DNA of 64,000 bases, from positions 62,001-126,000 of the forward strand of contig QLIY01000379.1 in the NCBI GenBank assembly GCA_003260075.1, in the 5' to 3' direction. Each line of letters begins with the position of its first letter. The stretch's first letter is position 1. Positions 34,177 to 46,945 of this stretch are shown here, one piece after another. Both the position numbers and the translations under genes were made by a program. The stretch is from Phallusia mammillata (taxonomy: Eukaryota; Chordata; Ascidiacea; Phlebobranchia; Ascidiidae). The notes beneath the pieces are model-generated. The model did not search any database, was not told where the DNA came from, and saw nothing but the letters and a program-made list of their open reading frames with translations.

Positions 34177-35770
34177 TTTAGCAATTGGAATAAACATCAG
34201 TATGTTTTACAGTGAAGAAGAAAATGCTCATTTAAATTGGTCCAGTTCATAGCATCGCATCTTCGGTCTATTTATGGAGGCAATTTACAAACCCTCCCCA
34301 TAATTACGACGACTCTTGTAAACTTGGTACTGAATTACTTGAACTTTAGCCCAGCCTTAACTTATGAATATGTTAATTTAAGCAATTATCACAATTATAT
34401 GGTAAACTAATTAGTGCGCCTACATTTTAGTTTGTTAAAAAATTGAAGGATTTTTAAGGTGTTTTATTTATATTTCACTGGCTAAGTAGCCAGTTGCTGG
34501 ACCTGACCTGATGTCAAACAGCCCTAAAACGCCATGTTGAAGACCAATTATCTGTTGTGTCTGTTGCTTTGGTGTTGCCTGTCAATCAAACTTTCGGGCC
34601 TAAACGGGCTTCTCAAAAACGATTCGGATTCGGGTTCGGGCTCCAATTGCAGGCCCGTTTACAACTCTGGTATGAACCATATTTTACTTTACTTTACAAA
34701 AAATTCATGTAATTTAACGACTTTTATCGTGAAATGTGCTGTGTCGGGCATGAAACTAAGGAAATTTGTGCGGACAAATTCCTATCGAGATGCTTTGTCA
34801 AAAAATGCGCTTACGCAACAACAAATTAGCAGAAATAGTTTTCTCTTTTCTCCGAAAATTTGAAAACCAATCAGCTAACAACAATAGTTTTCGATTTATC
34901 TGCATAACTTACGGTATCGTGTCCAAACAAATATTAGCACAACGTCGATTGGCTGACAAAGCTGTTTGTGAACAAAGCTTGTAGGATTTGATAAAACCAA
35001 GTTGTTTATCTCTTAGTGGGTCAACTTTTCCCAGTATTGGACATTGTGGAACCAGTAAACCACGTGAATACCTCGCGGGCGATGACCTTTCACACGAATT
35101 GTCGTCACAACGTTGTGAACAGACTTACTAATGTATTTAAATTTTAATGATTTTTTAACACATGTACCAGGGAGCGCATTTTGGCCTGTTTCGCATTCAA
35201 ATAGGAGACAGGCTGTTTTATAATTTAATCAGTTCTAGGTTGACATTAAGGCAAAAAAACGAATTGCATTTATAAAAGCTTGCGTTGGGGTTTTCGCCTG
35301 TACAAAAGATTCAACCAAGGTTTAGCAAAAATGTTATTTTGTTTGAAAAGTAATAGTGAATTTTTAAAAGTAAGGGACAAATGCGCTGTATTGTTGTGGC
35401 ATAGGAAACAAAAACATTGTTACGGCATAAAGCAAATATTATGCTTGACGTAATGTTTGAGTTTGTATCGGGTTACTGTATTGTTACCAACATCAATGTA
35501 ACTTTACATTCGAAATAGTTTGAACAGATTGGTGACATGTTTTAGCATTTCTGGCCATGTATGTATGTCAGAATGATTTAAAAAAATAGTATTTTCAAAA
35601 CATACGTCGGTTAGTAAAATGAATGTTAGTTACCTACAAATAAAAGCAACATGTATTTGATTTGATAAAAGCCGGGATCGTAACTTCGTCAATATTAGTT
35701 AGTAAGGCATTAGACACATTGTATGCAGTGTTACATTTTATTGTTTTTATTGCACGTTTTTAATCCTTAA
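34177..35770. other. No firm gene; one secreted-like ORF
   Basis: An ATG frame at 34534-34863 (109 codons) starts with a hydrophobic stretch after MLKTNYL, but it continues through simple GGTTCGGG-like sequence and has no homology or flanking gene signals. I do not call it as a gene. Confidence 0.35.
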
Positions 35771-35776
35771 ATCTTT

Positions 35777-35985
35777 TTTCCACGACAGCTTTTTTGTAAT
35801 GATGTATATGTAACTGCTCAAAATTAGGAAACAGAAAACTGGTACAACCAAACAACCAGCACTATGCGAAGATACGGGGGGGGGGGCTTCCACGACAGCT
35901 TTTTTATAGTGATGTAAATGTAACTGCTCAAAATTACGAAACAGAAAACTGGTACAACCAAACAACCAGCACTATGCGAAGATAC
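35777..35985. repeat. Duplicated Ras-like exon 1 start around G-run 35876-35886
   Basis: About 100 bases upstream of and including the first codons of the Ras-like gene occur twice. The left copy breaks off after ATGCGAAGATAC. Confidence 0.75.
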
Positions 35986-38900
35986 AGTGTGAATAACAGC
36001 ACGGCACCCCCAGTGAGGCTCGTGGTACTCGGCGACCAAAACGTTGGAAAATCCGGTAAGCCTTTTTACCCAGCTCGAGCCCGGTCTGGTCAGCGTTAAA
36101 AGTAATCCATGCTATAAGCTGAGGTGCTTAACACGCAATCTGCTTCTACTTAAAGTCTCAGTCTGTTGTGTTATTAGACCCTGTGGCAGTTTTTAGCTGG
36201 ATTTGAGCGTTTAGTTTGCTGAAATTGCTTGGTGTAATGTTTAGGCGAAGTCAGACAGATGATACTAGTGGGTTATTGTTCAGGTTTTTTGAAGGTTTAG
36301 TTCCAAGAAAGAACTGGTCTATTGGTCTGACTGCATATAATAAAACAAAACAAAATTACAATGTCCCTTTAGGAAAAAATATTTTATACCTATACACTGC
36401 ATGAAAAATCCAATATATTTAATATCGCAGGGATCCGTTTCTTTGTTGTAAAGCGACTTTGTCAAAACATTAGTTTTTCCGTTTTTGTGCTAAAATGTTT
36501 GTCAAACTGTGAAGAAACTATCGTGTAGCGGTATATTAAACAACTTTAAAACCATTTTAAGCCCTTTTAAAAGTGATAGCAAATCAGTTCATGTATGGTA
36601 TAACACAAAGAAATACAACCGCCAAAAAACAACACCAAAACCATTAAATCGTATTTAAAATGTCCAAATCAAAGCAACGCTTTGGTTCAAGTCAACAGCT
36701 TTTTGACGATAGCGTGCCAATGTAGGCAAAATGTGCATGAAATGCTGTCAAAAATGACGACCATAATCTGTGGCATCACACCACATAACATAACGGCATC
36801 ACTTAATGAAGCCATAGCCGCTTGTTACCACTTAAAATTTCGCCTCCCACTATCAGTTCAGCCGTCAATCAACCACCCGCACCAGCACCGGTATCTCGTA
36901 AAGAATCAATCGGTTCTGGCGACCGCTTTATGCTTGGGGTTTAGGAAGATATACGAGACTTTTGGGTGTTTAAAGAGAAGTACCATTTAATCTTTGTTCG
37001 TGGAAACTGCGTTTATTTATGTGCAAACCAGAAATTGGTTAAAGTAGGTTAACGACCTAGCTTTGTGTAGTTGTTCATCGAAAATGTTCTTGATTACTCA
37101 TTCCTTTTACATGTTACTTTATTCGGGTTCTAATTTTCGTAATAATTGGGATTAATGTTTAAATAATTAAAGCTTTTTGAAAAAACCAACTTTCCAACCT
37201 GGTTTTTTAGGTCTTACAAATAATAAAAAGTAAACACAATGTACTGTAGTTGGGGGGGGGGATAATTTTCGTAATAATTGGGATTTATGTTTAAATAATT
37301 AAAGCTTTTTTTGAGAAACCAACTTTCCAACCTGGGTTTTTAGGTCTTACAAATAATAAAAAGTAAACACAATGTACTGTAGTTGTTCAAAAATCTTAAT
37401 AGAATTTCTTTAACAAAAACTTGACAAAAAGCTCGTTTTCTGTCTTATTAAAAGTGAACTGAAACTGTTTCAAACTTTGAAACGACCGCAGGATGATAAA
37501 ACCGCGCAGTTAAGACTTAATACAGTGGTTAGATTGAACCTAGGTCAGGTATAGCTAAATTCTTTTGCCTTGGAAGTGAAATTTAAACCAGAAAATCCGG
37601 GTTTCGGCCTCATGTGAATCACGAATGTGGTTTTATCCGGCTAAGGTAAAATCGCTTGAAGGTCAAACAAGTTCTATATTACATATAATATGGTCTTAAA
37701 ACCATGTTTTTCCACATTTGTTTGGTGTCAGTCAAAATGACGTAATTCTGCTAGCAACAAATAAAACGTCTCCTGTAGTAGAAAAAACAGCATTTATTGC
37801 GTCATAGTATTAAGTTTGACAAAACATAATAATTTGAAACACTAAATACGGATCCATTCACAAATTTAATGGTGAAAATAACGGCCCAAATAGACGTAAA
37901 AAGCGAGGGGGGGGGGCCACTCAAAATGACGTAATTCTACTAGCAACAAATAAAACGTCTCCTGTAGTAGAACAAAACAGCATTTATTGCGTCATAGTGT
38001 TAAGTTTGACAAAACATCATAATTTGAAACACTAAATACGGTTCTATTCACAATTAGTTTCATGGTGAAAATAACGGCCCAAATAGACGTAAAAAGCGAC
38101 ATGCTTTGTATGAAAATAACGGCCCAAATAGACGTAAAAAACGACATGCTTTATTGTTCAAACGTTTTGGCAAATGCTCATGCTATCATAAGTGATATAA
38201 TAATAAAATTGAATAACATCGTAAACTGGCAAAATTATTAACGGGGGGGGGGTAAACGTTTCGGCAAATGCTCATGCTATCATAAGTAATATAATAATAA
38301 AATTGAATAACATCGTAAACTGGCAAAATTATTAACAACTTTTCAATAAACTGTTTAAATTTCCAAAATTTATCTTTTGATTGATTCACTGGAATTTTAA
38401 CGCAATGGACTGCACCACGAAACGTTAATGCATCTAGCACTGGCGCCAAAATCACTGACGTAAACACTGATAATGCACTCTGTGTGACGTCACACTAGGC
38501 AGTCAGTTGGCCAATCAGATAACATCCGAAGCTTGTATGCGTCCACTGAGATTGCAGTTGTCAAATTCGGACTTATATCCGACAACAGAGCTAACTTCAA
38601 CCGTGACTAAGCATGTCAGGATATCTCCCAGGTTTTGTTTACCGAGTTTATGACAGCTTTGCACACGTTGCCTGTCTTTACTAATTGCTGATCGAATTGA
38701 TTATGTGTAGACGTGCGTTTCGACATTACATTCTCAAAGTTCCCTGGGACAGATGATTTAACAAAAACGTTATCAAAAGCTTTTACTTTGTGCATAATAC
38801 ACTGAATACTTTTGTTGCAAAATATTTTTGTCGCAAGGTAGCGCGCCAACAGATATTTACCTGGCAACAAACGTTACCAAACTTGCCGTTATGGGTATTG

Positions 38901-41900
38901 CAATAGAACAGAGAATGGTTCCTAGAATCAATTTTCAAGAAGCTGTTTGGTAAACAATACCATGTGTAAAAATTCAACGAAAAAGTAGTGCAGCGAAAAA
39001 GTACGTTGTTTGCTAAACATTTAAAAAATATTTTCTCGGCTATTGCCCTATGTTTGTCAAACTTCATGAATCAACTTATTTTCGCTTTAGAAAACAAAAA
39101 CAAGATTAATCAGAGACAACAAGCGACAAAACACATCTGCAACTTTCAGCTAAAATCACATTAATCCTTCATTTTCACAAAGCGTATCTCAACATAGAGC
39201 GTTCACCAGATTTTCCAATGATTCAAAACGGGGGGGGGGACTTTAGAAAACAAAAACAAGATTAATCAGAGACAACAAGCGACAAAAAACATCTACAACT
39301 TTCAGCTAAAATCACATTAATCCTTCATTTTCACAAGGCGTATCTCAACATAGAGCGTTCACCAGATTTTCCAATGATTCAAAACACGCTTAACGGCCTT
39401 GTAAATTTACCCTACCTTCCGGGTCAATGGAGCGTATCAAAACTTCACCCAGAATGACGTCACTGGGTCTGGTTGTAGGAGTTCGCGGAAAATGATTAAA
39501 AAACATTTCCGATTGTAAGTGGGTGAATTAGGGGTTGTTGTGTCTTTTGAAAGGGGTCAAAAAGGGTTGGTGAGTTTACGACTTTTGGCAATTATGAATT
39601 TTGTCCTAAAAACAAGTCATTGTTTTGCATGATGAATCTTCGGCAAATAATATGCAATCTTGTTGACAACAAAACAAATGCTAAAAACACTCAATAACAT
39701 GATAAATACGCATAAAAAATGTGGCAATATGTACAAAACCAGCACATACAAAATCTCGCATAACATATGTGACGCATTTATATCAAGTAATTCTGCTTAA
39801 ACTTTACCATATGACGCTTTTTTTCGCAAAAAAACCCAAAAAACGAAACAAGCGTTTCATTGAAATCAAGACCGACTCTGCTATTGTTGTTTACAGATTA
39901 CAGTGATTATATGAAGTATAGACAGAGGACATCGATAATAAGTGGGTAATTATAAGCGTTCATTTCCTACAGTCGTATTATGAGCGACATATGCTTTACG
40001 AATCCTTATTACATCTTGGGTAATAACCGGTCAATAACGTTGTCCCGTAATTAAAATTCTACAGCGGTAATTTATCCCCGACTTTCCGACAGAATGTTCA
40101 GTGTCAGTCCGTCGATTCGCCTTATTTGTACAGTTTGTTAAATTGTAGTGGATTTAACCAATTTAGCTTCCTTTGTTTTCAATGTAAGTTAAATTGGTTT
40201 TCATGGATTTTTTGTTTTGCATTCACGTCTGTTTCGAAGTGAAAATTTAGTTTCACCATTCATACATTTTAGGTCTATTATAATAAAAGGTACACTTAAA
40301 TATAAATGTCCAATTATGTTCAATAACATGCAATTCAAAAAGTATATCATTGTCATTACATTTTTTCAACCATTAAAATCTGCCTGTAAGAAGCAGACTA
40401 ACAATTGGCATGCAAATAAATCAAAACATTGACCTATTACATCACGGAGTTAAACCAGCAAAAAATCTTTGGAATTTGAGAGAGGGGGGGGGGTTGTAAG
40501 AAGCAGACTAACAATTGGCATGCAAATCAATCAAAACACTATCTATTACATCACGGAATTAAACCATCAAAAATTCTTGGGAATTTTAGAGAAAATTTTT
40601 CGCTTGGGAAAAAGATCAGAAAAATATTTCATAAAAATCCTCGAATAAACAATGAAAAAGCGGGAATAAACAATACAAATGCCTCGAACTGCCTTTTTAA
40701 ACCTTGCTAAACTTGTCATAAACAGTATTAGGCCTCTATTGAAAATCAAAGTCTACCTTAGTTTACACGAGATAAAAAGTCAATAAACAACTTTAAAATT
40801 TTCCGGCCGGTTGCTCGGTTACCAAGTGGAGCGTCGTATCTCGGGCATGACGACAATAAATCACGTGACATCACCTGTCCTTTCACCGGGCAATTACCGA
40901 AATTTCGGTGCCTGGCCTGTTGTAAATTCTCGTAAAACCTGAATACGCCCAATCGTAAACTACTTTCAACGTTTGCTATTTGCACAGATAAAAGGTCCGC
41001 TTTGTGTGCATAGCTGATGTATATTTCGTAACCGTGCTTCAGTTGTCATTTTTGTTTGTGTTGTAAAAGCTAATGGTGTTAGCTCGGTTTACAACATTTG
41101 TATGTAATGCAAAAAAACAAGTAAATAAAAAGAAAAACATATGAAAAAATTATGAAGATGTTTTAAAAACTGTTGTATCGAAACAATATCTCATTTATCA
41201 CATGAAATGAAACTGCTGAAATAATGTTTTACAAATTATAAAATACTTGCTAAAAAAGTTTGATTCATCAAACGGAATGAAAATAGAAAAAAAGTAATTA
41301 TTTCACAAATTTAAAAATACTTGCTAAACAATAAATTCAAGGTTAATACTAGTTTAAAAAATGCTAAATTCGAAATACTCAGACAAAAAAAAATTAGTCA
41401 AAAAATTACTATTTAAGTCTACTGCGAATTTTCACGCACTTTTAGAGACGTGCAAAAAATGTCCCTAACATGTGTGGTCCGTGATAAACTGCCCCTAGAC
41501 TTAAGCGACGTGTAATTAATCCCGATCGGGCACTTGTGTTTACATTTTGTTGTTGTTTTTCCAGCTTTGGTGGTCCGATTCCTTACCAAACGATTCATTG
41601 GGGAGTACGCCACTGGAACAGGTAAACTATTTTTCTTTTATCAGTAAAACTTTCCACTTTTGCCGTTAAGACTCGTTTCCTCAGAGGTTGAAAGGCCGTT
41701 TGCGCCTGCACTAATGCCACACGGGGGGGGGGCTTTTATTAGTAAAACTTTCTACTTTTGACGTTAAGACTAGTTTCCTCAGAGGTTGAAAGGCCGTTTG
41801 CGCCTGCACTAATGCCACACACATGTTAGAAAGCGAACAATATATCTCTTGTAGGTGAGCCATCGCAAAGGCTTAATGATCTCCTTATCAACCCAGACAC

Positions 41901-44900
41901 GGTTCAAAATTTTTGACCCTGCATTACCTGCGATAAGCGATTAATGTCTTGTGGTTTGGACAAAAACGCGTTCGCACCATAAACCCGTGAAAATTGGACT
42001 TTAAAACGTAGCAGGGGTTAAAGGTCATGTTCTAGTGATAATGTTGAACGATTTTCTCCGTGGAAATGGAATTGTTTGTTATCGTTACCATGAAAACTTG
42101 TCAAAACGTTTGTGGAACAATTGTTAACTGATAAACTGAAGCAAATTCGTTTTTCAACGAATATACGGGGCTGTCGAAAGTTTAACGCTAGTAATACAAA
42201 ATTAAGACAAACGCAAAAGGGGGGGGGGGGGTTATCGTTACCATGAAAACTTGTCAAGACGTTTGTGGAACAATTGTTAACTGATAAACTGAAGCAAATT
42301 TGTTTGTCAACGAATATACGGGGTTGTCGAAAGTTTAACGCTAGTAATACAAAATTAAGACAAACGCAAAAGTTGATAAACAACAGTTGATCTCTCTTGG
42401 TAAAAAATTGATTGATTTTAGAAAATAATATGTAAGTTGTTTACCCGAGTATCTGTTTTGCGCAACGTATAATTTTTCGTTTTTTGTCCAATTTTTCTTG
42501 TTCCTTTACCAAAAAATGTTTAATGTGTCTTCAAAATGTTGAGAGGGGGGGGGGCTTGATCTCTCTTGGTAAAAAATTGATTGATTTTAGAAAAAATATG
42601 TAAGTTGTTTACCCGAGTATCTGTGTTGCGCAACTTATAATTTTTCGTTTTTTGTCCAATTTTCCTTGTTCCTTTACCAAAAAATGTTTAATGTGTCTTC
42701 AAAATGTTGAGAACTTAGAAATATATTTCCGTTTCGAAAGAAAAACGTTGCTTTTATAAAACTTATTTACAACTAAATTACCTATTCTGCGGTTATTTTC
42801 TATTTTACAACCATAAACAATTGCGGTGGCGCCATTGTGCAATAAAACTGTCAAATTATTTCCTGGATAGGGAGTCGTATAACTCAACTATCTCCATTTT
42901 TATAGAAATCACCTATCAACACGACCTTACGTTGGCAGGAACTCCTGTTACAGCTGAAATATGTGACGCCACTTACTGCAAGGTATTGTTGTTTACAAGG
43001 TTTTCTTCCAAATTTAAAAAAATCTCAGACGCTTTTTTCGCATGAAAAAAATCCGTTTTCCAATTTTGCAACCGGGATTTAGGGGTGCAAAATATGGTTT
43101 TAACGATTGAGTTTGTTTTTCGTATACCCCTAAATTGCTCTTACTCATTGGGTCACGTCCCCCAATATAGCCCCCTTGAAAGCTGTTTTTATTACCCCCT
43201 ATTGTCGGTTGTTATTCTGTCAAGTCCAGATGGATGCTTTCACGCTTGGTTAAGCACGTGGCTATTAATATAAGTTGTTCCTCCGTTAGCTGTTACAAGC
43301 AAACTTCAATTATAGATTAGAGAATGGGTGATACCAGTTACCGAGTTTATAAAGGATTAGTTCAAGCAGACCATCGTGTGTGGAAATTATTCTTTTCCAC
43401 GAACTAACTAATTAAACGGTTTTTACACAACATTTACATGTCTTTGTACTAGCATACAGCATACAATAATATGTCTAATTTTAAAGCAGATGCCTCGTTA
43501 ATTTACAAACTTTATACTCTGCTCTAATCGCTATATCGCAGTAAACTAAACTGGATTTGTGACTCTATTTGATTGAGGTAATAGCATAAGTTTAGAACAG
43601 TTATCGGAGTTAGGACTCGTTCAACGTCATACCTTTATGAATGACGTTGCATTTTTTGCGTGACGTCATCGTTTGATCAAGACCTGAACGAAATGCAAAC
43701 AATTGTTATCGAATCAAGAAGAAATATTCGACTTAATGCGCCCGTTCGCATTTCAGCGTGACATGAATCGTACAGCGAATAAATTTATGGTGGAAATTTG
43801 TTTACCCAACTTGTTTGCCGCTCAGCCGAGCAACGGGGTCCTCTTTGACGTTAACAGATGCGCAGTTTTTCATGTACAACAGCGAGATTATCGCTTTTTG
43901 CGCGCTGAACCTTCACAACCGACCACCTAGGAGGCCACACAGCTTACAATTCTAAAGCCCATAAATCTTCGGCGATGTTTAAGTTGCAATTAGAGAGAAA
44001 GTCTGAGTACTGTTACCACCGCAGTGAAGCCGTAGAGAACCAATGGCCGAAAATTACCTCGAAAGTGCATTTATCATAAAAAGTGGCGTCGTTATTGTGG
44101 TCTTGCAGTTATTTTGAACTACCTGGAGCATGCACATTAAAACTGCCTGTGTTTTTAACAGCTTCAAGCAATCCAAATGTTTTTTTTGGTTTTCCTGTAG
44201 CTCATAAGAGTTTTAAGCACGTTTGCCGTTTTCTAACACAGTAAGAAATAGTCTTTTTTATTACTAGCGGAGGCAATAAAGATTCGCAGTTTTTCTAGGG
44301 GGGGGGGGGTTTTTTGAGTTTTAAGCACGTTTGCCGTTTTCTAACACAGTAAGAAATCGTCTTTTTTATTACTAGCGGAGGCAATAAAGATTCGCAGTTT
44401 TTCTAGTTGAATAAGAAACGGATAATGTACAACAAGTGAAGTATATGTTTATTTATCCAAAAGCCTGATAGTTTTGCTTTAATAAAGAGTTCTACTGTCC
44501 GAATTTCGCCGCTTTAAGCCTAACTAAGTCAAACCGTAATCGTCAGTTCAGGCCTTCCTATAATTAATTGGTTTTAAAGACATATACTTTAAAAAGGCAT
44601 ACTGGTGTGCTTTTTTTTCACTAAACGTCGGCAATAAAGCACATACGAACTCTAAAACCTCTTCACCTCTATCTCGTCAACAAGTTGTACTACATCGCGA
44701 AAAACAAAGTTGTCGGCTAAATTTCACCATTCATTCCTACAAGACTGATTGGTGTCAATGGAATCACTCACGCGTGCTAACTCTGTTTTTCGCAACTCGA
44801 TTCGGGTGTTTTGGGGGTAAACTAAAAAAGGGTGAATCACTTCCGACGAATAGGGGTCGGTTTAGGGGTACAGGGCCCTTAAAATATCCCAAGTGGTAAC

Positions 44901-46861
44901 TTCATTGGAATTTGTAGTACGAAATGATGTAGAGCGTTTTATTGATGTCTGCTTGTAATTAAGTTTGGAAAACTAATCAGATTTGCTAAGTTGTTATCGA
45001 TTTTCGTGTTTAAATCGATTTGTGAAACAAATGCACAGATTTGTAATTGCTTTGTCGCCACAGTTTGTAAAATAGTTCAAATTGACATCGATTTTTAGTT
45101 AGAACTATTCAACGTGCCAACGCAAATAACAATTTAAGTTGATCTCCTGCAAATGACGTTTACAATTATGTCATTTAAAAGCTTGCCAACTGTTTGCATA
45201 CAACAGAAAAGTGCCCATAAATTGTTTAATCAGACATAAAAGCCAAATTTTCACAACTTACATCAACAACAGCTAGTTAAACCACGTGACAAACCAACCG
45301 ACGCGTAACGAATGATTGACGTTTTGAACTCAAGTAACCCCGTCGCGTTTCCGGGCAACAGTTGAGTTCTAAAACCAGTCTATTTTAGAACACAGAAGAA
45401 TCAACAACCGGCAGGTTTACAATCGCGTGCTTTACGACCCCTGGGACAATAGTTTGAAACAAACAGCGGTTCTGTTTGTTACGAAACAATCAAACTATCC
45501 CTTAACGCATAATCACGCTTCGTTAAATCAAAAAAACGTTTCCTTTATTTCTTTATCTTTGTTATGGTTTTTGTGTTTGTTGCTCAACATTACGAATTTG
45601 ATGTTGTGGAAATTAATTTTGAAGGAGTGGTCTTTTCCTGTAAATCGAACCTCGGGTTTTGTTCATCAAACAATAGCTTGTAACCTAATATGCGAAGTTC
45701 CTATCGGGCTCGTTTTTTTTATGCTTGCTTTGGACGGGGGGGGGGTGCTTTCAACTTCAATGAGATTGATTGGTTTTCCGGTAACTTGTTATGACCTGCG
45801 CGACGTGTTCATACACAAATATTGAAACATAACCACTTGAAACAACCAAGAAAAGCGTTGAAAGAGAGACTGGCTGGTTTAGTAATAGTGGGGGGGGGGG
45901 GTTTTGAAGGAGTGGTCTTTTCCTGTAAATCGAACCTCTGGTTTTGTTCATCAAACAATGGCTTGTAACCTAATATGCGAAGTTCCTACTGGCCTCGCTT
46001 TTTTGATGCTTGCTTTGGACCTGGGATGCTTTCAACTTAAATGAGATGGGTTTTCCGGTAACTTGTTATGACCTGCACGACGTGTTCATACACAAATATT
46101 GAAACATAACCACTGGAAACAACCAAGAAAAGCGCTAAAAGAGAAAATGGCCAGTTTAGTGATAGTGGTAGTATATCCTCTAATATAAATGTGGCTTGGG
46201 CTATTTTTTAATACAAACGCATCTAATATATTCAAACAACGGTATACCACTATAGCGTAAAAATATTTAATGCAACTATGATTTGGGGACAAATGATTAA
46301 AACTACACTGATACAACAACGAGAAGGAATGGATTAAATTCCAGACTTTAGTAGTGTTAACTGGCCTCTGGCAAAGAGCATGCGGTTTTGCTGACTAACG
46401 TTATGTTACTCACGACTTTAAACACCAAAACAGATCCAGTAGCACAGAATTGCAACCACTGATTTTACAATTAGGGTTTGTTACATTAATAATTGTTTAA
46501 TTTATGAAATATGTGTTATTATTTAATCACAAACATTACTGCCAAGGTACTGGTGTATATAGAATACATGGGGGGGGGGTCTTCTAATACAAAAGTAGCT
46601 TGGGCTATTTTTAATACAAACGCATCTACTATATTCAAACAACGGTATACCACAATAGCGAAAGGATATTGAATGCAACTATGATTTGGGGCCAAATGAT
46701 TAAAACTACACTGATATAAGCGAAATGGAACAGAATAAATTCCAGACTTTAGCAGTGTTAAATGGCCTCTGGCATAGACCATGCGGTTTTGCTGACTAAC
46801 GTTATGTTACTCACAACTTTAAACACCAAAACAGATCCAGTAGCACAGAATTGCAACCACT

Positions 46862-46945
<84 letters not shown>

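Noticed and set aside
45427-45825. 132-codon plus-strand frame
   Set aside because: No ATG at the stated start, and it runs through a G-run inside a duplicated block.
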